DNA of 64,000 bases from Mucilaginibacter gilvus (GTDB lineage Bacteria; Bacteroidota; Bacteroidia; Sphingobacteriales; Sphingobacteriaceae). Numbering within the stretch: the first letter of the stretch is position 1; each line of letters starts with the position of its first letter. The stretch lies in contig NZ_SBIW01000002.1 of NCBI RefSeq assembly GCF_004054195.1, positions 496,001 through 560,000 of the forward strand. Reading direction: 5' to 3'. Position numbers and translations under genes: made by a program. Under the pieces are notes generated by a model. That model ran no database searches, was not told where the DNA came from, and saw only the letters and a program-made list of their open reading frames with translations. Of this stretch, positions 41,931 to 49,151 are shown piece after piece.

Positions 41931-42236
41931 GCGCCTTGTTAGGAGCAGATAGGGGGTTATGCCAAGCCTGTGGATGTCACTTTCTTTTTTTCCGCTAAAG
42001 AGAAAGTAATCAAAGAAAAACTTAGCGCAGCGACCTCATGAACACCTTAAAAATAAACAACCGTGAATAAACTCTCGGCTTGGTTATGCCCGCTTTGCTG
42101 GGGAAAGGCCTGTGCGACAAAGAAGCCTAATTGCTGAAAGCACTTTTGTTACTTTTGGTGCATCAAAAGTAATGGGCCACTGCGGCCAAGAGCAGACTGA
42201 CGTAAATAAACCACATTACGCTCCTAACAAGGCACA
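41931..42236. repeat. Dispersed MITE-like element, copy B with 14-bp terminal inverted repeats
   Basis: GCCTTGTTAGGAGC (41933-41946) and its exact inverse GCTCCTAACAAGGC (42220-42233) bound a 300-base element with no gene. The left part (AAGCCTGTGGATG) matches copy A and copy C. The right part (AAAGAAGCCTAATTGCTGAA, then TTACTTTTGGTGCATCAAAA) matches copy C. Compared with C, the centre is shorter, as expected for an internally deleted non-autonomous element. Confidence 0.85.
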
Positions 42237-42286
42237 ACAGCAAATCTCCTGCAACCGCTGCAGTACCCCTGCAGCTACAACCGCTC

Positions 42287-42306
42287 CTGCAACTGCCACC
42301 GCCACT
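42287..42306. repeat. Inverted repeat arm, left (CTGCAACTGCCACCGCCACT)
   Basis: A 20-base sequence found as an exact inverse at 46739-46758, on the other side of the restriction-modification cassette. The surrounding sequence is low-complexity and C-rich. Confidence 0.85.
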
Positions 42307-42319
42307 ACTACTTCCCCCC

Positions 42320-42688
42320 CTACCTATTCTTCTTCACAAAATCCTCCAGCTCACGCTTGCTTTCTTCGTCGCCGAAGAGGTCCTGAATTTTGTCGTACTT
42401 TTTATAGTCTACCGTGTATTGTAAGGCAAACTTGGCGCAGATGAGTTTGCTTTGGTCGGTGCCGAACTGGTTAAGCAGAGTGGCAAGCTGGTCTACCTTA
42501 ATGCCTTTGTCTTTAACGCCGGCGCTGAGGGCCAGCACCTTTTCGCCGTCGCTGCCCTTTTTCTTCATGTCGGCCAGTATGGTGGCTACTTGCGCGTCTG
42601 TCATGGCTTGTTTGGGGTGCTGTATCTTTTGCGCAAAGGCAAGGGTAGCAGATAGCAGCAGGATAATTATCATTAGTTTTTTCATCAT
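42320..42688 (-). CDS. Secreted DUF4476 protein
   Basis: A 122-residue protein with a signal peptide (to LAFAQ). The mature part is the helical DUF4476 domain (MTDAQVATILADMKKKGSDG, EKVLALSAGVKDKGIKVDQL, then LCAKFALQYTVDYKKYDKIQ), which is present in many Bacteroidota proteins and has no known function. The domain is complete and stands alone, without the usual N-terminal region seen in longer members. It lies between the MITE-like copy B and the restriction cassette. Confidence 0.82.
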   Translation of the reverse strand: MMKKLMIIILLLSATLAFAQKIQHPKQAMTDAQVATILADMKKKGSDGEKVLALSAGVKDKGIKVDQLATLLNQFGTDQSKLICAKFALQYTVDYKKYDKIQDLFGDEESKRELEDFVKKNR

Positions 42689-42760
42689 GGTTAATGCATT
42701 GTTGTGCTAAAATAAGCAAAATATAAGCCAGGCCGCAAGCTCCTCATCAAAACAGAAAAT

Positions 42761-42841
42761 TATGGGCGTTGCCTGCGGCCCAGGCTTTCCGCTCATACGC
42801 CTGCAGGCCTTACGCCACAGGGCCGGTACCCGCTGCAATCC
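42761..42841 (-). repeat. GC-rich structured intergenic repeat, copy near the R-M island (left)
   Basis: On the minus strand it reads GCAGCGGGTACCGGCC, GTAAGGCCTGC, GGAAAGCCTGGGCCGCAGGC, AACGCCC. The ending GGAAAGCC.GGGCCG.AGGCAACGCCCA also closes the element at 55655-55760. GCAGCGGGTACCGGCC recurs inverted at 46049-46064. Confidence 0.6.
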
Positions 42842-43153
42842 TTAACGCGGGAACTGCGGAGGAAACGGGACGTTGTCGATTTTTAAGAACGCTGCGTTTA
42901 CGGGTTCATCGGTGTACTCAATGCTCTCGAACTCGTGATAAGTATGATCCAACTCGTTATCCCAGGTGCCGAAGTGCAGGTCGGGCACATGCCAGAGATG
43001 ATTGTAAAACCATTGTTCTTCTATAAGATTGGCGCGGATGAATGCTTCTAAATCCTCCAACGAAACATTATCGGGGTTGGCGAATACCACAGAACCATAG
43101 TTTTTATAGTTACCGGCATCGCGGTAGAGGTAGTTGAATTTGATATTGGGCAT
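42842..43153 (-). CDS. Conserved hypothetical protein, 103 residues
   Basis: No family recognised with certainty. The protein is acidic and aromatic-rich (MPNIKFNYLYRDAGNYKNYG, VSLEDLEAFIRANLIEEQWF, LWHVPDLHFGTWDNELDHTY), with no signal peptide or membrane segment, so it is probably a small globular cytosolic protein. The base composition is like the chromosome and unlike the restriction cassette. It is probably not part of the R-M transcript, since 114 bases separate them. Confidence 0.65.
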   Translation of the reverse strand: MPNIKFNYLYRDAGNYKNYGSVVFANPDNVSLEDLEAFIRANLIEEQWFYNHLWHVPDLHFGTWDNELDHTYHEFESIEYTDEPVNAAFLKIDNVPFPPQFPR

Positions 43154-43267
43154 CCGGCTAAATTAGCCAGTTGGGTTGAGGTGGGCAATCGGATATAAGT
43201 GAACTTTAGGGGCTTGAAAGTGCCATTGTGGATTTTCTGGCATGTTTAACACCATGCTATCATACGC

Positions 43268-44161
43268 TTAAATTAGGGGTTCAGTTAACGGCGGTCGCCA
43301 TGAGTGATTGAATCTTTGACGACTTTTAATCCAAAATTGTGACGCACTTATCATATGAGTTATAAAAGTTGCCATTTTACTATCAAATGTAAAAATCCTA
43401 TCTGCTTCATATGTTTTATTATTGGAGAATACGTACATAGCGTGCCATCCGTTAATATCATATTCGGTGGTTGTGCCGTTTACCATAGATTTAAATTTCG
43501 GCAATTTCAGAAAATCCCCATCTAAAACAATCGCAATTGACAAGAAGAAGTTAGCCATTGCTTTTTGCGAAGGTTCACGGTCTTTCGATACTCTTTCCCG
43601 GATACTGGTTTTTGATTGAATAACTCCAAATATTTTATAAGTATCGGAGTCCAAGTTTATACCGATAAATAAATCAAATATGTCTGTTTTTGTAAGCCCC
43701 TGTATTATGGTTATGTCTTCTGGGTCGTTCACTATTTTACGTTCTTTTAAAAGAACAGTTATATCTTTTTGCAAAAATATTTTTAATGAATATCGAGCCA
43801 AATGAGGGTTAGCCATATCCTTAATCATTGATTCAAATGCATGACCACTGGATTTCTTCCAACTCTGATCAGCTGCAATGATTTGTTTGATCTTTTCGCT
43901 GTCAGTCTCACCAGAGCGATGATTGACATGTGCTACATAAATATATTTCCAAATTTCGGCTGGCTCGATATTGGGAAATTGCAACAACGCTTCACGCACA
44001 GTTTCTTGAATCGCATGTTTTCGCGCTTGTATTTTGATTTCTTCGTCGAGTTTGTCAATATTCTTGATTTTTCTTTTACTTGATTTTAATTTGAGCAATT
44101 CATAATTGAGTTGAAAAAGTATCTCATATTGGCTCTCGCAAAAATCTTTTACTTGCATCAT
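43268..44161 (-). CDS. Type II restriction endonuclease, CCGG-family (BsaWI-like)
   Basis: A 297-residue protein. Features match the BsaWI-like group of PD-(D/E)xK endonucleases: WKKSSGHAFESMIKDM with Glu 110, FDLFIGINLDSD with Asp 163, and FGVIQSKTSIRERVSKDREP with Lys 184. This SKTS-R arrangement is shared by enzymes that cut CCGG-containing sites; the exact site is inferred, with WCCGGW a candidate. The ATG overlaps the methyltransferase stop (ATGA), showing tight co-expression. The gene is visibly AT-richer than its neighbours outside the cassette. Confidence 0.8.
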   Translation of the reverse strand: MMQVKDFCESQYEILFQLNYELLKLKSSKRKIKNIDKLDEEIKIQARKHAIQETVREALLQFPNIEPAEIWKYIYVAHVNHRSGETDSEKIKQIIAADQSWKKSSGHAFESMIKDMANPHLARYSLKIFLQKDITVLLKERKIVNDPEDITIIQGLTKTDIFDLFIGINLDSDTYKIFGVIQSKTSIRERVSKDREPSQKAMANFFLSIAIVLDGDFLKLPKFKSMVNGTTTEYDINGWHAMYVFSNNKTYEADRIFTFDSKMATFITHMISASQFWIKSRQRFNHSWRPPLTEPLI

Positions 44162-45327
44162 TGGTCACTTAAAATATCTTTGATCACTAATCCCCAATGA
44201 TACGCTAAAAGTGGTGGAACTGCATCACCTATTTGTTCATATTTATCTTGTGTTTCAGAAATGTGTGGGCAGATGAAGGGTCCGCCAATAAAATCGTAGA
44301 AATCTGGAAAGCCTTGCAGTCTTGCAACTTCTCTGACGGTTAGGCACCTGTCCATTTCTGGGTGTACCAATTCATCAAGGCAATGTGATGTAACGGTTTT
44401 GCTGGCTTGGTCTAATCTCAGGCGTTTGTTACGTTGTATGAACCATTTTTTTGGAAGAACTTTATTTGCTTGTAGCCTTTTAACTTCTTCGGGATCGAAT
44501 TTTTTGAACAAGTCTACAAGGCTTTCACCAGGCTCCAATAAACCAAATCTTTCTATTGTGCCTTTTCGATGTTTTGGTGATATGTGATATGAAATTTTCC
44601 CATTCAGCCTATTTTCAATCTTCCAGAATGCCCTATCCTTAAGCAACCTGGTATAATCATTATCCTCACCATTATAGACTTTATATTCTCTTGGGTCATT
44701 TGCTTTCATTTTTGGCAAACCTACTAAGGCATCTCGAACAGTCAGATTTTGTTTGTGGTGTGAAATCGGAACTTTTAAATCAAGTGTTTCGTCTGTGGTA
44801 GCAATCAAAAAAAACCTGTTCCTGTTTTGAGGCACTCCAAAATCTGACGAATTTAATATCGTTTTTATAAAGTGAATATATCCGTTAGCTGCAAGTTCTT
44901 CTATGATATCATCGACTACAAGCCTGTTGCCATCTTTAATAGTTTTTTTTGTCGCAATTGCAGGAACATTTTCAAAAAGAATTATCCTCGAATTCACCGC
45001 TTTTGCTATCCGTATAGCTTCGGAATAAAGCTGTTGTCGAAAATCATACGAGCTTCTTGAAGTAGATCCTGCTGTACTAAATGTTTCACAAGGCATACCG
45101 GACGAAACGATATCTATTTTCTGACCGTTTACTGCCTCAATTATCTCTTCGTTTGTAACTTCCCTTATATCTCTATGTAGAACTTTTACTTCCGAGTGGT
45201 TCGCTTTATATGTTTCAACACAACTTTTTACCCTTTCTATCGCAACAAGAGTTTTAAAACCTGCCGCTTTGAACCCAGTGCAGATTCCGCCAGGACCAGA
45301 AAAACAATCTATATGATTTAATGTCAT
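44158..45327 (-). CDS. DNA (cytosine-5) methyltransferase
   Basis: A 389-residue m5C methyltransferase that protects the host from the adjacent endonuclease. Motif I is DCFSGPGGICTGF (SAM binding, residues 7-19), motif IV has the catalytic Cys 80 in GMPCETFS, motif VI is ENVP (119-122), motif VIII is VPQNRNRFFLIA (about 165-176), and motif X is IGDAVPPLLAYHWG near the end. The target-recognition region is about 250-340. All catalytic motifs are intact. It precedes the nuclease in the operon, so methylase is made first. Confidence 0.96.
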   Translation of the reverse strand: MTLNHIDCFSGPGGICTGFKAAGFKTLVAIERVKSCVETYKANHSEVKVLHRDIREVTNEEIIEAVNGQKIDIVSSGMPCETFSTAGSTSRSSYDFRQQLYSEAIRIAKAVNSRIILFENVPAIATKKTIKDGNRLVVDDIIEELAANGYIHFIKTILNSSDFGVPQNRNRFFLIATTDETLDLKVPISHHKQNLTVRDALVGLPKMKANDPREYKVYNGEDNDYTRLLKDRAFWKIENRLNGKISYHISPKHRKGTIERFGLLEPGESLVDLFKKFDPEEVKRLQANKVLPKKWFIQRNKRLRLDQASKTVTSHCLDELVHPEMDRCLTVREVARLQGFPDFYDFIGGPFICPHISETQDKYEQIGDAVPPLLAYHWGLVIKDILSDQ

Positions 45328-45381
45328 TATTTATTTTATTGAATTTTTGCTGGTTTTTGATTGAACGCTAAATTAAAAAAC

Positions 45382-45399
45382 ATTAGCAAGATTGCTAAT
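45382..45399 (-). terminator. Palindrome between vsr and the methyltransferase gene
   Basis: ATTAGCA-AGAT-TGCTAAT is a perfect 7-bp inverted repeat. On the minus strand it is followed by GTTTTTTAATTT, so it may terminate vsr transcription. Equally it could be an operator at the methyltransferase promoter, since it is 55 bases upstream of that start. Confidence 0.5.
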
Positions 45400-45437
45400 A
45401 TTTTTAGGAAATATTTACTAACACGCCATGTTAACAA

Positions 45438-45857
45438 TTATAATTTAGTTAGGTGACTAATTAGGTTATTTAGCGTTTTGTCCTGATTGGGTTTTTTTAT
45501 TTGGCATTCCCAAATTTTCAATATCCGCCATCCTAGGTCGTTTAACTGGCTCTCGTTTAGTAAATCATTAGTGTTATTAACCTTGATTTTATTAAGCCAC
45601 CAATCGGTTCGGGTTTTTGGTACAACGTATAATTTACAATTAGTATGCCCATGCCAAAAGCAGCCATGTATAAAAATCACAGTTTTGTATTTGGGGAGTA
45701 CAATATCAGGCTTGCCCGGCATATCCTTCACATGCAGGCGGTAACGGAAACCATTTTTATGCAGAAACTTCCGCACCAGCAGTTCGGGCTTAGTATCCTT
45801 ACTCCTAATGCGCGACATATTGTAGCTTCTGGTTTCTTTGGAATGTACGTCTGCCAT
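45438..45857 (-). CDS. vsr: Very short patch repair endonuclease
   Basis: A 139-residue nuclease that nicks next to T:G mismatches arising by deamination of 5-methylcytosine. Motifs: MSRIRSKDTKPELLVRKFLH (about 14-33), catalytic Asp in MPGKPDIVLP (about 46-55), and IHGCFWHGHTNCKLY (about 63-77) with the zinc and active-site His and Cys residues. Its presence next to an m5C methyltransferase is typical. It is the first gene of the cassette, 110 bases upstream of the methyltransferase. Confidence 0.96.
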   Translation of the reverse strand: MADVHSKETRSYNMSRIRSKDTKPELLVRKFLHKNGFRYRLHVKDMPGKPDIVLPKYKTVIFIHGCFWHGHTNCKLYVVPKTRTDWWLNKIKVNNTNDLLNESQLNDLGWRILKIWECQIKKPNQDKTLNNLISHLTKL

Positions 45858-46048
45858 GTTATTTAAACCTGCTTTTCTCCAGTTTGTTTATCAAATCCAG
45901 TTGAAACTCCCCCAAGGCATCCACACTCATGGCCCGCATGCAAGGTAGCCATCACGCTCTCCACCTTGCTTCAGCTGTTTCACTCCCCAGTTACTTTAAC
46001 AAGTGAAACAACCGAAACAGCACAAGCCCGCCAACACCAAACCTGATA
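45858..46048. other. Gene-poor region upstream of vsr, with a 26-codon frame
   Basis: On the minus strand a short frame (45939-45859, MRAMSVDALGEFQLDLINKL then EKSRFK) ends one base before the vsr ATG. It could be the tail of a lost gene or a leader peptide; support is weak. The rest of the stretch shows no gene. The remainder, up to the CoA-binding gene, holds the repeat at 46044-46132 and the simple sequence ACTCACCA/TTCACTACTCAC (46212-46258). Confidence 0.3.
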
Positions 46049-46132
46049 GCAGCGGGTACCGGCCTGTGATTAAGGCCTTGCGCGCGTATACGCGTATAGC
46101 AGGGCTGCACTGGCCTATTGGTACCAGCGGTG
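46044..46132 (+). repeat. GC-rich structured intergenic repeat, copy near the R-M island (right)
   Basis: Contains GCAGCGGGTACCGGCC (46049-46064), the exact inverse of 42821-42836, followed by TGT..TAAGGCCT and GCGCGTATACGCGTAT, similar in order to the left copy. It is therefore an inverted relative of 42761-42841. Confidence 0.6.
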
Positions 46133-46259
46133 GTTTTCCTGTAAAAAGAAGCATTTCGGCTACCTGCCGCTTTGGGATTAGATGGTGTCGCTATCGCTCA
46201 CCATGACAAAAAATAAAACTACTCACCATTCACTACTCACAACTCACCACTCACTCCCC

Positions 46260-46625
46260 CTAATATTGCCCAATGCTCAGCAGCACCAGGGTGCAGGCAT
46301 AATCGGTTTCGATGCCATTTTGGTGGGCGAGGCGGCGGAGGTCGGCGTTTTCGGTGCCGGGGTTAAATATGATGCGTTTGGGCTTGGTGTTGATGATATA
46401 ATCGTACAGGGGCGGCTGGTTTTGCGGGCCTAAGTACAGGGTTATAGTATCAATATCGGTATGGATGGTTTCGGGCTTTTCGATGGGTACGCCGGCTACT
46501 TCGCCGGTTTTAATGCCCACGTTTACGATACTGTGCCCGCGGCTCACCAGTCGGTTAGCGGCGAGGTAGGCGTAGCGGCTTGCGTCGGGCGTTGCACCCA
46601 GTATCAGTGTTTTTTTATCGGCCAT
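46260..46625 (-). CDS. CoA-binding domain protein
   Basis: A 121-residue Rossmann-like protein of the CoA_binding_2 (YccU-like) group. The nucleotide-binding motif is LILGATPDASRYAYLAANRL (about 6-25). The later segments VNVGIKTGEVAGVPIEKPE and IIFNPGTENADLRRLAHQNG are also typical. The length is a little shorter than the usual 130-140 residues. The biochemical role of the family is not settled. It lies inside the zone bracketed by inverted repeats but has chromosome-like composition. Confidence 0.88.
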   Translation of the reverse strand: MADKKTLILGATPDASRYAYLAANRLVSRGHSIVNVGIKTGEVAGVPIEKPETIHTDIDTITLYLGPQNQPPLYDYIINTKPKRIIFNPGTENADLRRLAHQNGIETDYACTLVLLSIGQY

Positions 46626-46738
46626 AGTGGTATAACGTGCAAGGTAGGGATTTGGTTTTTTAGTAGCGGTGGGCGTTGGGGTTTTTACAGGGGGCTGACT
46701 GAGGGGGGAAGTGGCGGTTGCAGTTGTAGGAAGGGAGG

Positions 46739-46758
46739 AGTGGCGGTGGCAGTTGCAG
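46739..46758. repeat. Inverted repeat arm, right (AGTGGCGGTGGCAGTTGCAG)
   Basis: The exact inverse of 42287-42306. Together with the nested repeats it brackets the DUF4476, hypothetical, restriction-modification and CoA-binding genes. Confidence 0.85.
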
Positions 46759-46794
46759 GTGGCTGTGCGGCTATTAAAAGGCTGTGGGTATATG

Positions 46795-47285
46795 AAAGCA
46801 TCGTCCCGCTCATTCGCCGCGGGAGGGCTTTTACTTTTGATGCACCAAAAGTAACAAAACTGCTTTCAGCAATTAGGCTTCTTTGCCGCACGGGCCTTTG
46901 CCCTGCAAACCGGGCAGAACCACGGGCTGCAAAATCTTGCCCTGCTTCGCGCCCCGCTTACCCCTCCCTTCTGCAAGTATTGCTATGCCCTTCCCGCCCA
47001 CAGCCCACCACGTTCTGCCCGCTTTCGCCCGAAGCTGAGCTGCTGACTGTCTGAACCGGGATTTATGAGATTTATACGATTAATTGGATTTGATTTGCAA
47101 GAGTAGCCCAACGAAGCCCACAAAAAACCGGCCTTGTCCTGTTCGGCAACCACTGGCGGTGCTAAAGCACAACCGTTCATAGAACAGGGCGCAGCCGGCA
47201 CTTTTCTTTGGTTCGTTTCTTTTGGTGCCAAAAGAAATGAACATCCACAGGCTTAACCTAACATACTATCCGCTCCTAACAAGGC
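46795..47285. repeat. Dispersed MITE-like element, copy C (long form, inverted)
   Basis: About 490 bases. Its right end GCTCCTAACAAGGC (47272-47285) is the terminal repeat of copy B. Inside, in inverse order, it contains the palindrome TTTCTTTTGGTGCCAAAAGAAA region (about 47215-47237), the block matching copy A (about 47035-47150), and the block matching the right half of copy B (about 46823-46895). It therefore joins what is split between A and B and is the longest copy. No gene is credible in it. Confidence 0.8.
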
Positions 47286-47332
47286 ACTATAGAACATAAC
47301 AACAGAACCCAACGAAGCCCCATTTATTTTTT

Positions 47333-47340
47333 TAATTTTG
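47333..47340 (+). promoter_or_regulatory. Promoter -7 element of trmB
   Basis: TAATTTTG fits TAnnTTTG and ends only 7 bases before the trmB ATG at 47348, which would give a very short or absent leader. Confidence 0.5.
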
Positions 47341-47347
47341 CGCCTTT

Positions 47348-47995
47348 ATGGGAAAAGACAAAATTAGGCGCTTCGCCGAGATAGATACTTTTAGCAATGT
47401 GCTGCAACTGGACGCTGGTAAACCTTACCAGGGCAAATGGGCCACCGGCTTTTTTAAGAACGATAACCCCGTTGTGCTGGAACTGGCCTGCGGTAAAGGC
47501 GAATACACCGTAAACCTGGCGCAGCTGTTTCCCGATAAGAATTTTATTGGGGTTGATTATAAGGGCAACCGCATTTGGCGTGGTGCTAAAACCGCGCTGG
47601 AAGATGGTGTACCTAATGTTGCTTTTCTGCGCATACAGATAGAGAACCTGACTGACTACTTTTCTGTCGGCGAGGTAGACGAGATATGGATCACCTTCCC
47701 CGACCCGCAACCCCAGCTGAGCCGCGAGAAAAAACGCCTAACCTCGCCCCGCTTTTTGGATAAGTACCGCGTGCTGCTAAAACCCGGTGGCTGCGTGAAT
47801 TTAAAGACCGATAACGACGGCCTGCACGCCTATACCGTCGATAAGATAGCCGAGCTTAACCTGCCCCTCCATGCCCGTACGGAGGACCTGTACCATTCGG
47901 AATTTGCGGATGAGGTGCTATCGATAAAAACCTACTACGAGAAAAAATATTTGAAGCATAACAAAAACATTAACTACCTTAAGTTTTCGTTTTAA
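47348..47995 (+). CDS. trmB: tRNA (guanine-N7)-methyltransferase
   Basis: A 215-residue SAM-dependent enzyme forming m7G at position 46 of tRNAs. Motif I is VLELACGKGEYTVNLAQLFP (about 39-58), with FIGVDYKGNRIWRGAK following. The family signature WITFPDPQPQLSREKKRLTS (about 117-136) is complete, as is RFLDKYRVLLKPGG. The length is typical. The MGMT-like gene starts 10 bases downstream and is probably in the same transcript. Confidence 0.97.
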   Translation: MGKDKIRRFAEIDTFSNVLQLDAGKPYQGKWATGFFKNDNPVVLELACGKGEYTVNLAQLFPDKNFIGVDYKGNRIWRGAKTALEDGVPNVAFLRIQIENLTDYFSVGEVDEIWITFPDPQPQLSREKKRLTSPRFLDKYRVLLKPGGCVNLKTDNDGLHAYTVDKIAELNLPLHARTEDLYHSEFADEVLSIKTYYEKKYLKHNKNINYLKFSF

Positions 47996-48005
47996 CCACC
48001 ACCCG

Positions 48006-48338
48006 ATGCCGGACTATACCTTTTACGATAACGTGTACGATGTAGTACGCCTGATACCAAAGGGTAGGGTGACCTCTTATGGGGCCGTAGCGGCGTATTT
48101 AGGGTCGAAGCAATCGTCGCGGATAGTGGGTTACGCCATGATGGCCTGCGGAACGGCAAACCCGCCGGTACCGGCACACCGGGTGGTAAACAGGCAGGGA
48201 CTGCTAACCGGGAAGTTCCACTTTGGTGGCGATACCATGGAGCAGTTGCTGGCAAACGAAGGCATCACCGTAAAAGATAACCAGGTGCAGAACTTTAAAG
48301 AGCTGTATTGGGACCCGGCACTCGAGTTGGGCCTCTGA
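48006..48338 (+). CDS. Alkyltransferase-like protein (MGMT family lacking the active Cys)
   Basis: A 110-residue DNA-binding domain of the O6-alkylguanine-DNA alkyltransferase family. The helix-turn-helix and arginine finger are present (LIPKGRVTSYGAVAAYLGSK, then SSRIVGYAMMACG), but the active-site PCHRV is PAHRVVNRQG (about 57-66). Alkyl transfer is thus not expected; such ATL proteins bind alkylated bases and flag them for nucleotide excision repair. It follows trmB by 10 bases and overlaps the end of the convergent membrane protein gene by 44 bases. Confidence 0.9.
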   Translation: MPDYTFYDNVYDVVRLIPKGRVTSYGAVAAYLGSKQSSRIVGYAMMACGTANPPVPAHRVVNRQGLLTGKFHFGGDTMEQLLANEGITVKDNQVQNFKELYWDPALELGL

Positions 48339-48699
48339 ATCTCCTCACCGGTTTTTCAGAGTCGGTGTAGTCGGTCACCAAAAAGAGCACCAGCAGTAAT
48401 ACGGCGTAGGTAAGGAAGAACCCCCTTGCGCGTTCGTCGTACCTAAAAATGGTATAGCTTACAGTCACCAAAATTATGATTACCCCAAATTCTATCAGCC
48501 CGTGCATAGGCATTGAAAAAAAACGAAATATGCCCGATGTGGTATCGGTACAAACAGTGAGGGCCAAATGCGCTATCCCAAAAGCGTAGGCAAGGCGAGC
48601 CAGGTCGTCCGGTAAAACAAAAAGCGTTGGTGCCGACCACAGGAACAGCACCATCAGGTAGTCTGCAATTCCATGCATTGCCGGGGTAAGTATTTTCAT
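48295..48699 (-). CDS. Four-helix membrane protein, SPW-like
   Basis: A 134-residue protein with about four transmembrane segments (IADYLMVLFLWSAPTLFVL, LAYAFGIAHLALTVC, HGLIEFGVIIILVTVSYTIF, FFLTYAVLLLVLFLV). Repeated MHG-A/L-I-D/E motifs (PAMHGIADYL and MPMHGLIEFG) are like those of SPW repeat proteins. Function unknown. The C-terminus overlaps the ATL gene tail on the other strand, so both ends are probably correct but tightly packed. Confidence 0.72.
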   Translation of the reverse strand: MKILTPAMHGIADYLMVLFLWSAPTLFVLPDDLARLAYAFGIAHLALTVCTDTTSGIFRFFSMPMHGLIEFGVIIILVTVSYTIFRYDERARGFFLTYAVLLLVLFLVTDYTDSEKPVRRFRGPTRVPGPNTAL

Positions 48700-48768
48700 A
48701 AACGTTAAAGGAAAAGCAATATACTAAAGTTTTAGCACTTAGTGTAATTCACACAACTACAAGTAGTA

Positions 48769-49131
48769 CTATAGTATTTGCAGCAGTTCCATGCGGTTGC
48801 CAAACGGGTCGATAAAAGCAAAACGGGTTCTGCCGGGGAGGATGGGTTCCTCCAGTATCTCCACGCAATTGGCTGCCAGCTGCGCCCTTGCCGCCGCAAT
48901 ATCGGTAACCTCCATGGCCACATGCCTGATGGTGCGTGGCAAAGCGGGCTCCACCCCTATATGCAGCTGCACACTCCCTATGTTAAACCAATACCCTGCC
49001 GAAGGGAACAGATCATCGGGCCGGTAAATAAGCTCCATGCCTATAACTTCGGTATAAAACAGGCGTGCTTCCTCCAGCCGCTCGGGCGGTACGCAAACAT
49101 GAAAATGGTCCAGCCGTTTAAAGGTTATCAT
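48769..49131 (-). CDS. VOC (glyoxalase/bleomycin resistance) family protein
   Basis: A 120-residue single-module VOC protein. The two beta-alpha-beta-beta-beta halves start LDHFHVCVPPERLEEARLFY and IRHVAMEVTDIAAARAQLAA. Metal ligand positions include His in the first strand (HFHV), His in VQLHIGV and His in IRHVAME, and Glu in GNRMELLQIL. Active only as a dimer if typical. The substrate is unknown. Confidence 0.9.
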   Translation of the reverse strand: MITFKRLDHFHVCVPPERLEEARLFYTEVIGMELIYRPDDLFPSAGYWFNIGSVQLHIGVEPALPRTIRHVAMEVTDIAAARAQLAANCVEILEEPILPGRTRFAFIDPFGNRMELLQIL

Positions 49132-49151
49132 ATCCTCCCAACCAAATAGTT

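Noticed and set aside
42769..43026. 85-codon plus-strand frame rich in Arg and Cys
   Set aside because: It lies across a GC-rich repeat and the antisense of the 103-residue gene.
46461..47054. 197-codon plus-strand frame across the CoA-binding gene end and repeats
   Set aside because: It runs through the antisense of a real gene and then through repeat DNA, with Gly/Cys-rich low-complexity sequence.
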